Below are positions 32,538 to 42,368 of a stretch of DNA of 64,000 nt, one piece after another. Source of the stretch: an uncultured Desulfovibrio sp. (lineage in GTDB: Bacteria; Desulfobacterota; Desulfovibrionia; Desulfovibrionales; Desulfovibrionaceae); the NCBI RefSeq assembly GCF_910584445.1, contig NZ_CAJUBO010000007.1, positions 43,118-107,117 on the forward strand. Direction: 5' to 3'. How positions within the stretch are numbered: the first letter of the stretch is position 1; each line of letters starts with the position of its first letter. A model generated the notes under the pieces. That model was not told the origin of the DNA. It saw nothing but the letters and a program-made list of their open reading frames with translations, and did no database searches. The position numbers were made by a program, and so were the translations under genes.

Positions 32538-33171
32538 GGGCAGCCTCCTCCCGGCAGTAGCCATAGAAATTTTCCAGCAGCGCCAGGCCCGGCCGGCCGC
32601 TTTTCTCGGGGTGGAACTGGACGGCCCAGAAACCGTCACGCCCAAAGACGGAACAGAACTCGCGCCCGTAGCGCGTGCGCGCGATCTCCAGTTCCGGCGC
32701 GGTCTCCACATAATAGCCGTGCACGAAATAAAATTCGGCGTCCGGGCCGATGCCGTCCAGCAGGCGCGAGGGGCGCACGACGCGCAGGCGGTTCCAGCCC
32801 ATGTGCGGCACAGGGGCGCGGGTGCCGTCCTCCTCGCGCATGTCCGGCGGGAAGCGGCGGCAGATGCCGGGCGCGAGGCCAAGCGTGGGCACGCCGCCCT
32901 CCTCGCTGCGCTCGAGCAGGATCTGGCAGCCGAGGCAGATGCCCAGGAAGGGGCGGCCGGCGGCCACAAGGCTCCGCAGGGGCGCCTCCAGCCCGGCGGC
33001 GCGCAGGGCGCTCATGGCCTGGGCGGCCGCGCCCACACCGGGAAAAATGACGCCCTGCGCCGCTTCCAGGGCCTCGGGCCGGGCCGTCACGATGCTGGGG
33101 ATGCCGCAGTGCTCAAGCGCGCGGCGCACGCTTGTCAGGTTTCCGGCTCCGTAATCCACGATGGCGAGCAT
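32506..33171 (-). CDS. hisH: imidazole glycerol phosphate synthase glutaminase subunit
   Basis: A 221-residue class I glutamine amidotransferase: IVDYGAGNLTSV start, FPGVGA, nucleophile Cys in GICLGCQ, and His/Glu in FHPEKS. It hydrolyses glutamine and channels ammonia to HisF. hisH-hisF-larE form an overlapping run; other his genes are elsewhere. Confidence 0.94.
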   Translation of the reverse strand: MLAIVDYGAGNLTSVRRALEHCGIPSIVTARPEALEAAQGVIFPGVGAAAQAMSALRAAGLEAPLRSLVAAGRPFLGICLGCQILLERSEEGGVPTLGLAPGICRRFPPDMREEDGTRAPVPHMGWNRLRVVRPSRLLDGIGPDAEFYFVHGYYVETAPELEIARTRYGREFCSVFGRDGFWAVQFHPEKSGRPGLALLENFYGYCREEAAHALETRHCLS

Positions 33172-33442
33172 GATCCTTCCTTGTCAGATGCGGGATGCGG
33201 GAGGGCAGCCTATCCCGCTTTGCCGCGCCTGTACAGCCGGACCCCGGGCAGGCGCGGACCGGACAGGACAGGTACGGACAGACAGCCGCCGGCGCGAAAC
33301 GGCGTCAAAAAGCCCACACCCGGGGCGGAGATTCCGCATCGCGCAAGAGTTGGCCGGCTTTTTGCAAGGTGTGCGGCATCCATCAACGGCGAAATGCCAC
33401 GGCCCGGCGGCCCCGCCGCCGACGGCAAACGAGGTTCGCATC

Positions 33443-34039
33443 ATGCCCGTCATCTGGTTGCTCGGACTTTCCGGTAGCGGCAAGACCACGCTCGGCTCCC
33501 TGCTCCGCCTGCATCTCGAAAGCCAGGGCCATTCCGTGGCCCATGTGGACGGCGACGCCTTCCGCCGGCAGTTCGGCTTTTCCGGCTTCAGCCCGGCCGA
33601 CCGCATCCGCAATATCGACGCCATGCGCGAGCATGCGCTCCAGCTCCATGCCCAGGGCAGGGTCTGCATCGTGACCGCCATCACGCCCTATGAAAGCATG
33701 CGCCGCAAAAACCGCGAACAGATCCCCATCTATCGCGAAGTCTGGGTGCGCTGCGCCCTGAAGACGCTGGTGGAGCGCGACCCCAAGGGCCTGTATGCCC
33801 GCGCCGCGCGCGGCGAACTCGCGCGCCTCACCGGCGTGGCCGATACCTTTGACGAGCCGCTGCATGCCGATGCCGTCATCGACACCGACCGCCTGACTCT
33901 GGCGGAAAGCTATGTGGCCCTGCGCGACCTGGCCGAGGAGGCGCTCAACGTCAGCCGCAGCTGGCGGGAATTCCGCGAGGGGCTGCCCCTGCCGAGCCTG
34001 CCGCTGCCGCCCGCGCGGCCACAGCGCCTGAAACAGTAG
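33443..34039 (+). CDS. cysC: adenylylsulfate (APS) kinase
   Basis: A 198-residue P-loop kinase: GLSGSGKTTLG at residues 8-18, DGDAFRRQFG, FSPADRIRNI, and the YARAARGEL and FDEPLHADAVIDT segments typical of CysC. It phosphorylates APS to PAPS for sulfonation or assimilation. The enzyme is separate from the dissimilatory pathway that uses APS directly. A Pro-rich tail of about 20 residues is unusual. It stands alone, convergent with the peptidase gene. Confidence 0.88.
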   Translation: MPVIWLLGLSGSGKTTLGSLLRLHLESQGHSVAHVDGDAFRRQFGFSGFSPADRIRNIDAMREHALQLHAQGRVCIVTAITPYESMRRKNREQIPIYREVWVRCALKTLVERDPKGLYARAARGELARLTGVADTFDEPLHADAVIDTDRLTLAESYVALRDLAEEALNVSRSWREFREGLPLPSLPLPPARPQRLKQ

Positions 34040-34129
34040 CGCGGGGCAAACGACGCTGCCATGCGCGCGGGTGATCGCCCACAGGCGCATCGGCACCGCA
34101 AAAGCGGAACCACGCCCGGCGGAAAAGCG

Positions 34130-35266
34130 TCAGAACACGCGCACGCCGTCCTGGGTGACCAGCACCGTGTGTTCCCAGCGCACGCCGCCCCAGTGGGGAT
34201 AGTAGAGGCCCGGCTCCACGGTGACGGTCATGCCCGGTTCCAGCGCGCCCGTGGCGCGCGGGGAAAGGCTGGGGGCCTCGTGCGTTTCCAGGCCCACGCC
34301 ATGGCCGAGTCCGTGGGTGAAATGGTCCTCCACCCCTTCCCGCGCAAAGACGGCGCGCGCCGCCGCATAGACATCGGCCAGCGCAAGGCCCGGCCTCATG
34401 ACGGCCAGGGCCTCGGCCTGGGCCGCGCGCACCAGGGCGAGCGCGCGGGAAAATTCCTTGCCCGGCGCGTCTCCGGCCCAGAAGGTGCGCGTCTGGTCCG
34501 AGCAGTAGCCGTCCACCCGGCAGCCCACATCCACCAGCACCGGACCCTCGGCGGGAATGCGCGCAGCACCCGGGATGGCATGCGGCAGCGCCCCGTTCGG
34601 CCCGGCGGCCACGATGCTGGCAAAGGCCAGCCCCTCGGCGCCGTTCTCGCGAAAAAAGCGTTCGATCTCCCAGGCCAGTTCCCGCTCTTCCCGGCCCCGC
34701 CAGTCGCCCCGCGCGAGGCCCTCCTCCACATGCCGCAGGAGCCGGTGGTTGAGCGCGAAGCTCCGCTCCATGGCCGCGATCTCTTCAGGCTCCTTGATGC
34801 GCCGCAGGCGCTCCACCAGGCCGTCGGCCGCCTCCAGCGAGGGAAAGCGCCCGGCCCGCGCCGCCAGCTCCCGCGCGAAGGCGTGGCTCACGCCCTGCGC
34901 CTCAAGACCCGCGCGCGCGCCGCAACGGCGCAGCAGACGCGCCAGGTCCCCGGCCGTATCGCCGCCATACAGAAAGATGCGCTTCCTGTCCCAGAGCCGG
35001 GCCGCCGCGTCGGCATACCGCGAATCCGTGGCGAGCCAGTCCCCGCCGTCCGCCGTGATGACGAGCCGCCCCGCGCTTTCGTTGCACTGCGGGTCATGCA
35101 GCTCAAAGCCCGACAGATAGAAACGGTTGGGCGCGCGGCTCACGAGCAGGGCATCCAGCCCGCGCGCCGCCATGAGGCGGCGCAGGCGGTCGCGGCGCCG
35201 CGCGTACATCTCCCTGGTCCCGCGCGGCATATCCGCGCCCGTTCCGCAAGCTTCCCCCGCTTCCAT
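34130..35266 (-). CDS. M24-family metallopeptidase (Xaa-Pro aminopeptidase type)
   Basis: A 378-residue pita-bread peptidase. The creatinase-like N-terminal domain covers about 1-145. The M24 catalytic domain follows, with metal ligands in LVDVGCRVDGY, SDQTRTFW, HGLGHGVGLETHE, TVEPGLYYP and VRWEHTVLV. It should cleave N-terminal residues before proline in cytoplasmic peptides (PepP/PepQ-like). The exact specificity is not readable. Confidence 0.9.
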   Translation of the reverse strand: MEAGEACGTGADMPRGTREMYARRRDRLRRLMAARGLDALLVSRAPNRFYLSGFELHDPQCNESAGRLVITADGGDWLATDSRYADAAARLWDRKRIFLYGGDTAGDLARLLRRCGARAGLEAQGVSHAFARELAARAGRFPSLEAADGLVERLRRIKEPEEIAAMERSFALNHRLLRHVEEGLARGDWRGREERELAWEIERFFRENGAEGLAFASIVAAGPNGALPHAIPGAARIPAEGPVLVDVGCRVDGYCSDQTRTFWAGDAPGKEFSRALALVRAAQAEALAVMRPGLALADVYAAARAVFAREGVEDHFTHGLGHGVGLETHEAPSLSPRATGALEPGMTVTVEPGLYYPHWGGVRWEHTVLVTQDGVRVF

Positions 35267-35400
35267 GCCTCCTCCTCCGGCTGCTGGCCCGCGCCGTCAG
35301 GGAACGGCGCAACGCCATGGTAGCGCGCATGCCCGCCGGAGAAAAGCCCCGGCCCGCGCTCCTGTTGACCGGCGCCGCCCTCCCGGAGTATAGCAACGCC

Positions 35401-36219
35401 ATGTCCACTCCATCCTCCAGCCTGCTGACGGTCCTGGACCTGGTGCCCTTCGGGCAGACAGGGCCGGGGCACCGTTTCTTCGCCCTGCGGCTCAGCCGCC
35501 CCGACTGGCCCGACTGGGAGCGCTGGCGCCCCGGCCAGTTCGTCATGGTGCGGCCCGTTTCCTTCGGCCTGGAGATCCCGTGGGCGCGGCCCTTCGGCAT
35601 CTGCCACATGACGACCAGGCACCTGATCTGCTTTTTCCAGGTCCACGGGCGTGGCACGCAGCGCATGGCCCGGCTGACCGCCGGGGACCAGGTGCGCGTC
35701 TGGGGTCCGCTCGGCAACGGCTTTGCCATGGAGGAAGACACCCCCACCCTGCTCCTTGCCGGGGGCATGGGCATCGTGCCCTTTGTGGGCTATGTGAACC
35801 GTCACCCCCAGCCGTGGAACCTGGGCATGCTCTTCGGCCACCGCGAACCGCTGGGCTGCTACCCCGTGGACAGCATCAACGAGCGCGTGCCCGTGGATAC
35901 CCTGCGCGAGCCGGAGTCCGGCGATCTCGACGACTTCATCTTTTCCCTGCAGGAGCGCATCCGCGACAATGCGGAGCAGAACGGTCTGGTGCTTGCCTGC
36001 GGTCCCCGGCCCTTCCTGCTCACCGTGCAGAAACTTGCCGCCAGATATGGCGCGCGCGCCCAGCTTTCGCTGGAAAACCGCATGGCCTGCGGCGTGGGCG
36101 CCTGCCTCGGCTGCGTGGCGCGCACCACGGAGGCGTGGCCGGTGGCCGCCACGCGCGGCGCGCCCGTTCAGGTCTGCACCCAGGGTCCGGTCTTCTGGGC
36201 CAACCAGATCGAGCTTTGA
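35401..36219 (+). CDS. pyrK: dihydroorotate dehydrogenase electron-transfer subunit
   Basis: A 272-residue FAD/[2Fe-2S] protein of the ferredoxin-reductase fold. It has WRPGQFVMVRP for FAD binding, LAGGMGIVP for NAD, and a C-terminal cysteine set (CGVGACLGC plus a later Cys) for the 2Fe-2S cluster, as in PyrK. It passes electrons from PyrD to NAD+. The ATG at 35401 is adopted; the upstream extension lacks family similarity. One base separates its stop from pyrD. Confidence 0.92.
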   Translation: MSTPSSSLLTVLDLVPFGQTGPGHRFFALRLSRPDWPDWERWRPGQFVMVRPVSFGLEIPWARPFGICHMTTRHLICFFQVHGRGTQRMARLTAGDQVRVWGPLGNGFAMEEDTPTLLLAGGMGIVPFVGYVNRHPQPWNLGMLFGHREPLGCYPVDSINERVPVDTLREPESGDLDDFIFSLQERIRDNAEQNGLVLACGPRPFLLTVQKLAARYGARAQLSLENRMACGVGACLGCVARTTEAWPVAATRGAPVQVCTQGPVFWANQIEL

Positions 36220-36220
36220 C

Positions 36221-37162
36221 ATGGACCTCACCGTCACTCTCAAGGGCCAGCGCCGCGACCTCACCCTGAAGAACCCCGTGCTCACGGCATCGGGCACCTT
36301 CGGCAGCGGCCTGGAATTCGCGCCCTATGGCGATCTCGCCGCCCTGGGCGGCATCGTGGTCAAGGGGCTTTCCCTCAGGCCGCGGCAGGGCAATGCCCAG
36401 CCGCGCATCGTGGAGACCACGGCGGGCATGCTCAATGCCGTGGGCCTCCAGAACGACGGGGTCGAGTCCTTCCTCGCCTTCAAGCTCCCCCACCTGCCGT
36501 GGCGCGAAACGGCCATCATCGCCAATCTCTACGCCACCAGCCCGGAGGAGTTCCGCGAACTGGCGGCCAGGCTCAACAGCGAGCCGGGCGTGGCCGCGCT
36601 GGAGGTCAATGTCTCCTGCCCCAATGTGGCGGCGGGCGGCGCCCTCTTCGGGCAGGACCCGAAGCTCGCCGCGGCCGTGACCCGCGCGGTGCGTGAAGGC
36701 GCGCCGGACAAGCACGTCATGGTCAAGCTCTCGCCCAATGTGACGGATATCGCCCTCATGGCGCGCAGCGTGGAGGATGCGGGCGCGGACAGCATCTCGT
36801 GCATCAACACCCTGCTCGGCATGGCCGTGGATCTTCCCCGCCGGCGGCCGGCGCTGGCAAATATCGTGGGCGGCCTTTCCGGGCCGGCCATCAAGCCGGT
36901 GGCCCTGCGCTGCGTCTGGCAGGCAGCGCGGGCGGTGAGCATCCCCGTGGTGGGCCTGGGCGGCATCGTTTCGGCGGATGACGCCCTGGAGTTCCTGCTC
37001 GTGGGCGCGCAGGCCGTGCAGGTCGGCACGGCCAACTTCCTGCGGCCCGACGCGGCCTTCGCCATCGTGGAAGATCTGCCCGCCGCCTGCGAACGCGCGG
37101 GGGCGGCGTCCCCGCGCGAGCTTGTGGGCGCGCTGGTGACGGACCGAGACGGACCCGCATGA
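36221..37162 (+). CDS. pyrD: dihydroorotate dehydrogenase (class 1B, catalytic subunit)
   Basis: A 313-residue FMN enzyme oxidising dihydroorotate to orotate. Conserved parts are LKNPVLTASGTFGSG, NAVGLQNDG, EVNVSCPNVAAGG with the catalytic Cys typical of class 1, KLSPNVTDI, NIVGGLSGPAIKP and VGLGGI. Pairing with PyrK shows the NAD-linked 1B type. Its end overlaps the next gene by 4 bases. Confidence 0.95.
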   Translation: MDLTVTLKGQRRDLTLKNPVLTASGTFGSGLEFAPYGDLAALGGIVVKGLSLRPRQGNAQPRIVETTAGMLNAVGLQNDGVESFLAFKLPHLPWRETAIIANLYATSPEEFRELAARLNSEPGVAALEVNVSCPNVAAGGALFGQDPKLAAAVTRAVREGAPDKHVMVKLSPNVTDIALMARSVEDAGADSISCINTLLGMAVDLPRRRPALANIVGGLSGPAIKPVALRCVWQAARAVSIPVVGLGGIVSADDALEFLLVGAQAVQVGTANFLRPDAAFAIVEDLPAACERAGAASPRELVGALVTDRDGPA

Positions 37163-38304
37163 CACCCCGGGACCTGCCCGAGATCCTGCCGGTCCGCTCC
37201 CGGCGGGAATTTGCGGACTTCATCGACCTGCCGTGGCGCATCCTCGGCGCGTTCCCGCTCTGGGTCCCCCCGCTGAAAAGCCAGGAGCGCGACCTGCTCA
37301 CGCCCGGGCGGCATCCCTTCTGGGAAACGGCGCGGCGCGAGCTTTTTCTGGCCCGGCGCGACGGCCGCGCCGTGGGCCGCATCGCCGCCATCGTGGACGA
37401 AAAGTACAATGCCTACGCCGGCGAACGCTGCGGGGCCTTCGGCTTTTTCGATTGCGAGGACGACCCCGGGGCGGCCCACGCTCTGCTGACGGCGGCGCGG
37501 GACTGGCTGGCCGACCAGGGCATGGCCTTTCTGCGCGGTCCGCTCAATCCCTCGACCAACTATACCTGCGGCCTGCTCGTGGACGGCTTCGAGCGGCCGC
37601 CCGCCATCATGATGCCGTGGAATCCGCCCTGGTACGCGCGCCTGCTCGAAAGCTGGCACCTGCGAAAGGAGGCGGACCTCTTCGCCTACCTCATCGAACG
37701 CGCGCGGCTGGACCTGCCGGACTGGCTCACGGAAGAGGTGGCCCGGCTCAAGGCCGAGGGCCGCTTCACGGCGCGCACGTCGAGCAAGGCCACCATGGCG
37801 GAGGACATCCGCGCCATGCTCGACATCTACCGCGAGTCCTGGGCGGACAACTGGGGCTTCTCCCCGCTTTCGACGGGTGAGGCGGAACGCCATGTAAAGG
37901 AACTGAAAACCATCCTCGACCCGGACTTTTTCCTGCTCTTCTTCCACGAGGGCAAACCCGCGGCGGGCATGGTGGCCCTGCCGGACATGAACCCCCTGCT
38001 CAAGCGGCTCAACGGACGGATCGGTCCCGCCGCGCCCTGGCACTGGTGGCGGTCGCGCGCGGAGATCCGGGGCGGGTACCGCATCATGCTCTTCGGCATC
38101 AGGGAGGAATACCGCCTGCTGGGGCTGCCGCTGCTCCTGCTGGACGCCATGCTCGACGCGGCCCGGCGCCGCCCGGACTTCCAGTGGGTGGAAGGCTCCT
38201 GGGTGCTGGAGGACAATGTGGCTATCGACGACCTCATCGAGGATTTTTCCGGGCGCCTCGTCAAGCGCTACCGCATCTACCGCAGGGAGATCCCCCAGCC
38301 ATGA
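37159..38304 (+). CDS. YghO-like acetyltransferase-fold protein
   Basis: A 381-residue cytoplasmic protein. The N-terminal part has an N-acyltransferase style (residues 45-130: FLARRDGRAVGRIAAIVD, FGFFDCEDD). The central RGPLNPSTNYTCGLLVDGF segment is typical of the YghO family found in Desulfovibrio and enterobacteria. No reaction is established for the family. It is coupled through ATG/TGA overlaps to pyrD upstream and the epimerase downstream. Confidence 0.7.
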   Translation: MTPRDLPEILPVRSRREFADFIDLPWRILGAFPLWVPPLKSQERDLLTPGRHPFWETARRELFLARRDGRAVGRIAAIVDEKYNAYAGERCGAFGFFDCEDDPGAAHALLTAARDWLADQGMAFLRGPLNPSTNYTCGLLVDGFERPPAIMMPWNPPWYARLLESWHLRKEADLFAYLIERARLDLPDWLTEEVARLKAEGRFTARTSSKATMAEDIRAMLDIYRESWADNWGFSPLSTGEAERHVKELKTILDPDFFLLFFHEGKPAAGMVALPDMNPLLKRLNGRIGPAAPWHWWRSRAEIRGGYRIMLFGIREEYRLLGLPLLLLDAMLDAARRRPDFQWVEGSWVLEDNVAIDDLIEDFSGRLVKRYRIYRREIPQP

Positions 38305-39401
38305 CGGCACGCGCCGCTTCCCCCGCGCGCCCCGGGACCCGGGGCGCGGACTTGGCGCATCTGCGCGGCAGGCGTGTCCTCGTGACCGGGGGCACCGGCT
38401 TTCTCGGACGGCACCTGCTGCCGCGTCTGCTGGCGGCCGAAGCCCGCGTGACCTGCCTTGCGCGTCCCGGCTCGGAAGTGGCGCGCCTCCCGGACGGGGT
38501 GGCCGTGGCCCGGGGCGACTGCGCCAGCGGCGAGGGCCTGGCCGAGGCCCTGGCCGGGCAGGAGATCTGCATCCACATGGCCGCCCTGCTCTTCGGACTC
38601 GGCTGGCAGGACTACCTGCGCGCCAACTCCCGCGCCGCCGCGCAGCTTGCGCGGGCCGCCGCGGCTTCCCCCACGCTGGGGCGCCTGGTCCTCGTCTCCA
38701 GCCTCGCGGCGGCGGGACCAGCGGCGGACCCGGCCCGCGCTCCCGGTACTCCCGGCGCGCCCGGTACTCCCGAACTTCCCTGCCGCCCGGTCTCGGCCTA
38801 TGGCTGGTCCAAGCTGCTGGCGGAAGAGATCCTGGGCCGCGCGCTGGGTCCCCGGCTCGTCATCGTGCGGCCGCCCATCATCTACGGCTCCGGCGACCGG
38901 GGCCTGCTTCCGGTCTTCAGGGGCGTGGCCCGGGGCGTGGCCGCAAGCCCCGGCGCGTTCCGCCGTTTTCCCGTTTCCGTGGTCCATGCCGATGACGCGG
39001 CGCAGGGCATCCTCCTCGCCAGCGGACCCACGGCTTCCGGCGCCTACTTCCTCAGCGACGGCGCCCGGCACGACATGGACAGCTTCTGCCGGGCCATGGG
39101 CCGGGCGCTCGGGCGGGAACGCGTGCGCGTCCTGCATCTGCCGCTCCCCGTCATGGCCGTCACCGCCGCCCTGGGCAGCGGCGCGGGCCTCCTGATGGCG
39201 CGCCTTGCGCGCCTGGGAGCCTGCCCGGCGCCCCGGCGCGCGCCCAATTGGAACCTTGACAAGTACCGCGAGGCGCGGGCCCCCGGCTGGCTCTGCGACG
39301 CCGGACGCATCATGAACGAGCTCGGCTATGCGCCGCGCATGGATCTGGAGGCGGGCATGGCCGAAGCCGTGGAGGGCTACCGCCGCGAGGGCTGGTTGTG
39401 A
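38301..39401 (+). CDS. NAD-dependent epimerase/dehydratase (extended SDR)
   Basis: A 366-residue extended short-chain dehydrogenase. VTGGTGFLG near residue 29 binds NAD(P), and the YGWSK pair holds the catalytic Tyr and Lys. The ATG overlaps the previous stop. A PGTPGAPGTPE tandem insert precedes the active site. Substrate unknown; a nucleotide-sugar or sterol-like 3-hydroxy substrate is typical of the family. Confidence 0.85.
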   Translation: MTARAASPARPGTRGADLAHLRGRRVLVTGGTGFLGRHLLPRLLAAEARVTCLARPGSEVARLPDGVAVARGDCASGEGLAEALAGQEICIHMAALLFGLGWQDYLRANSRAAAQLARAAAASPTLGRLVLVSSLAAAGPAADPARAPGTPGAPGTPELPCRPVSAYGWSKLLAEEILGRALGPRLVIVRPPIIYGSGDRGLLPVFRGVARGVAASPGAFRRFPVSVVHADDAAQGILLASGPTASGAYFLSDGARHDMDSFCRAMGRALGRERVRVLHLPLPVMAVTAALGSGAGLLMARLARLGACPAPRRAPNWNLDKYREARAPGWLCDAGRIMNELGYAPRMDLEAGMAEAVEGYRREGWL

Positions 39402-41404
39402 AGATCGCCGTTCAGGAACTTTCCAAGGCCTTTGGCGGCCGGGACATTTTCACCAATTTCTCGCTGGAGGTGGATTCCGGGGTCAGGCTCTGCGTCTGCG
39501 GTCCCAACGGCACGGGCAAATCCACCCTGCTGCGCCTCCTGGCGGGCGTGGAGGCCCCGGACGGCGGCCGCGTCCTCCTGCCCAGGGGCTGCCGCCTGGG
39601 CTATGTGGAGCAGGAATTTTCCGAAACGGCGCTGGACACCCCGCTCCTGACCTATGTCCTGGACGTGCTCCATGACTGGAACGACTTCTGGGCGCAGTGG
39701 GAGGAGGCCGCCCGCCAGAAGGACGAGGCCCGGCTCACGCGCCTGATGGAACGCCAGGCGGAGCTGGAGGCGGTCTATGGCTACAATCCCGAGCATCGCG
39801 CCAAGGCGGTGCTGTCCGGCCTGGGCTTTTCCGAGGCCAAGTGGGGACGCACCCTGCGGGAGCTTTCGGGCGGCTGGCGCGAACGCGCCAAGCTGGCGCG
39901 CGTGCTGGTGGCCGGGGCCGACGTGCTCCTGCTCGACGAACCCACCAACCATCTGGACATGGAGGCCGTGGAATGGCTGGAGGGCTTCCTGCGCGACTTC
40001 GCGGGCGCCCTCGTCTTTGTGGCCCACGACCGCGTCTTCATGGACAGCGTGGGCACCCATGTCCTTTATCTGGGCCTTTCCAGGCCCGTGTTCCGCAAGG
40101 CCACCTATACCCAGTTCCTGCGCCTCCAGGAGGAATACAACGCCCAGCGCGAGCGCGAGGCCAAGGCCCTCCAGGACGAGCTGGACCGCAAGATGGCCTT
40201 TGTGGAGCGTTTCCGCGCCAAGGCCACCAAGGCGCGGCAGGCCGGATCGCGCCAGAAGATGGCAAAAAAGCTGGAAAAGGAGCTGGAAGACTACCGGCCG
40301 GAGCCAAAGCGGCGCGAACTGAACTTCGCCTGGCCCGAGGCGCCGCACTCGGAAAAGGTGGTGCTGGCCGCGGCCGGGCTGGAATTCCATTTTCCCGATG
40401 GCAAGGCCATGTGGCCGCCGCTCACCTTCACCCTCTACCGGGGTTCGCGCATCGCCCTGGTGGGGCACAACGGCTGCGGCAAGTCCACCCTGCTCAAGCT
40501 GCTGGCCGGAAGCCTCGAACGCACGGGCGGCTCCGTGGTCACAGGTTCCCTGACGCGGCTCGGCTACTATACCCAGCACCAGATGGAGACGCTCAGGCCC
40601 GACACCACGGTGCTGGCGGAGCTGCGCCGCCTCGCCGACCCGCGCACCACCGAGGAGGAGCTTATGAGCGTGCTCGGCCTCTTCCTCCTCGGGCAGAGCT
40701 ATTTCGACCGCCAGGTGAGCGCGCTTTCGGGCGGGGAAAAAAGCCGCCTGGTCCTGGCGAGCCTGTTCCTCAAGCGCTGCAACTTTCTCCTGCTCGACGA
40801 ACCCACCAACCATCTCGACCTGGAAAGCCGCGAAGCCCTGGCGCGCGCCCTGGAGAACTTCGACGGCACCCTGCTCATGGTGGCCCATGACCGCTGGCTG
40901 CTCTCGCAGGTGGGCGCCGAAGCCTGGGAACTGGACAGCCGGGGCATCACCGTCCACGCCGATTTCGCGGCCTACGACGCGGCGCGCAAGGCGCGCCTCG
41001 CCGGAACGCCCGCCAGCGCCGTGCTGCGCCTCGACGGCGGCCAGAACATCGCGCGGGACGTCGCGCCGTCGGCCCCCCAGAACCGCCCGCTCTCCCGCGA
41101 TGACCAGAAACGGCGCAAGCGCGAGGAGGCCGCCCAGCGCAACGCGCTCCACAAGGCGCTCAAGCCGCTTCAGGACAGGTACGCGGCCCTTGAGGCCGAA
41201 CTGGCCCGCGTTCTGGAGGAACAGGGCGCCGCCGAATCCGAGCTGGCCGACCCGGAGGTCTATGCGGACCACGCGCGCTCGGGCGAACTCCTCAGGCGCT
41301 TTGAGGAATGCCGCGCCCGGAGCGAGACGCTGGTGGAGGAAATGGCCGGTCTCGAAAGCGACCAGGAGACGATCCGCGCCCGCTACGGCGCCGGGGACGC
41401 ATGA
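39398..41404 (+). CDS. ABC-F family ATPase
   Basis: A 668-residue protein with two ABC domains and no membrane segment. Domain 1 has Walker A GPNGTGKST and signature LSGGWRERAKLARVL with Walker B LLLDEPTNHLD. Domain 2 has GHNGCGKST, LSGGEKSRLVLA and LLLDEPTNHLD. The linker is Lys/Arg-rich (about 240-310) and the C-terminus has a coiled coil (about 565-660). ABC-F proteins act on ribosomes; the layout recalls Uup/YheS. There is no evidence of a resistance role. Confidence 0.92.
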   Translation: MKIAVQELSKAFGGRDIFTNFSLEVDSGVRLCVCGPNGTGKSTLLRLLAGVEAPDGGRVLLPRGCRLGYVEQEFSETALDTPLLTYVLDVLHDWNDFWAQWEEAARQKDEARLTRLMERQAELEAVYGYNPEHRAKAVLSGLGFSEAKWGRTLRELSGGWRERAKLARVLVAGADVLLLDEPTNHLDMEAVEWLEGFLRDFAGALVFVAHDRVFMDSVGTHVLYLGLSRPVFRKATYTQFLRLQEEYNAQREREAKALQDELDRKMAFVERFRAKATKARQAGSRQKMAKKLEKELEDYRPEPKRRELNFAWPEAPHSEKVVLAAAGLEFHFPDGKAMWPPLTFTLYRGSRIALVGHNGCGKSTLLKLLAGSLERTGGSVVTGSLTRLGYYTQHQMETLRPDTTVLAELRRLADPRTTEEELMSVLGLFLLGQSYFDRQVSALSGGEKSRLVLASLFLKRCNFLLLDEPTNHLDLESREALARALENFDGTLLMVAHDRWLLSQVGAEAWELDSRGITVHADFAAYDAARKARLAGTPASAVLRLDGGQNIARDVAPSAPQNRPLSRDDQKRRKREEAAQRNALHKALKPLQDRYAALEAELARVLEEQGAAESELADPEVYADHARSGELLRRFEECRARSETLVEEMAGLESDQETIRARYGAGDA

Positions 41405-41895
41405 ACGCGGACGCGGGCGCATCCCCCGCCCCTGCCCCGGATGCCGGGCACGATGCGCTGCCGGTGGTGGACGTGGCCGCGGGCATCCTCTGGCGCCAGG
41501 GGCGCCTGCTGGCGGCGCGACGGCCGGAAGGCAAGCCGCTGGCCGGATTCTGGGAGCTGCCCGGCGGCAAGCTCGAACCCGGGGAAAGCCCGGCACAGGC
41601 GCTTGCCCGCGAACTCGCCGAGGAACTGGGCGTCACGGCGCGCGCGGCGCGCTTCTGGCGCGTCACGGAGCATGCCTATCCGGAACGCGGCCTCCGGGTG
41701 CGGCTCCACTTCTTCCATGTGACGGACTTCAGCGGCGAACCCGCCGCCCGCGAGGGGCAGGCCCTGGCCTGGGTCACGCCGGCAGAAGCGGCCGGCCTGG
41801 ACTTTCTCCCGGCGGACGCGGACATGCTCGGGGCATTGCAATGCCCCCCGGGCGGGGATACAACCTCGCCGGAGGGAGCATGTCATGACGCCTGA
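41401..41895 (+). CDS. NUDIX hydrolase (MutT-like)
   Basis: A 164-residue protein with a complete NUDIX box (GGKLEPGESPAQALARELAEELGV) and LPGG before it. The opening VVDVAAGILWRQGRLLAARRPEGKPLAGFWELPGG strongly resembles MutT, which removes 8-oxo-dGTP. The ATG overlaps the ABC-F stop by 4 bases. A 20-residue disordered head and a Cys-containing tail are extra. Confidence 0.87.
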   Translation: MNADAGASPAPAPDAGHDALPVVDVAAGILWRQGRLLAARRPEGKPLAGFWELPGGKLEPGESPAQALARELAEELGVTARAARFWRVTEHAYPERGLRVRLHFFHVTDFSGEPAAREGQALAWVTPAEAAGLDFLPADADMLGALQCPPGGDTTSPEGACHDA

Positions 41896-42316
41896 CGACA
41901 TCCAGTGGCTCAGGGAATACGCCGTGGGCGTGGACAGCATCGACAACGCCCACCGCGAGCTTTTTGCCATCGTCCGCCGCCTGCACATCATCACCGAACA
42001 GGAAAAGCGCTACCAGTGGGTCGCCGAGGAAGGCATCAAGTACCTCAAGCGCTATACGCTCAAGCACTTTGAGGATGAGGAAGCCTACATGCGCGCCATC
42101 CGCTACCCCGGGCTGCCCGGCCATCTCCTCCAGCACGAGGGCTTCCGCGCCAGGGTGCTGCCGCGCGTGGAAGGGCACCTGGCCGCCGCCGGGTATTCGC
42201 CGGACGCCATCCAGCGCTTCCTGACCATCCTGCGGCTCTGGATCACGCGGCACATCCTTGTCCACGACAAGAATATCCGCCCGGAAGGCGCGGAACCCGG
42301 CCCGGAGGCGCAGTAG
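41885..42316 (+). CDS. bacteriohemerythrin
   Basis: A 143-residue four-helix protein with the di-iron ligand set: His in DNAHRELF, HFEDEE, HLLQHEGF and HILVHD. It binds O2 reversibly; in desulfovibrios it is thought to buffer or deliver oxygen in oxygen-sensitive cells. It overlaps the NUDIX end by 11 bases. No ferric-superoxide sensor domain is attached. Confidence 0.92.
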   Translation: MTPDDIQWLREYAVGVDSIDNAHRELFAIVRRLHIITEQEKRYQWVAEEGIKYLKRYTLKHFEDEEAYMRAIRYPGLPGHLLQHEGFRARVLPRVEGHLAAAGYSPDAIQRFLTILRLWITRHILVHDKNIRPEGAEPGPEAQ

Positions 42317-42368
42317 GACGGTTTGGTGCTGGCGGATTGGCCCGCTCAATATGCAGATGCTTGTTGCA

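Noticed and set aside
37159..38304. GNAT acetyltransferase with assigned function
   Set aside because: Only part of the protein resembles an acetyltransferase fold, and the YghO-like family has no known reaction, so no enzymatic name was given.
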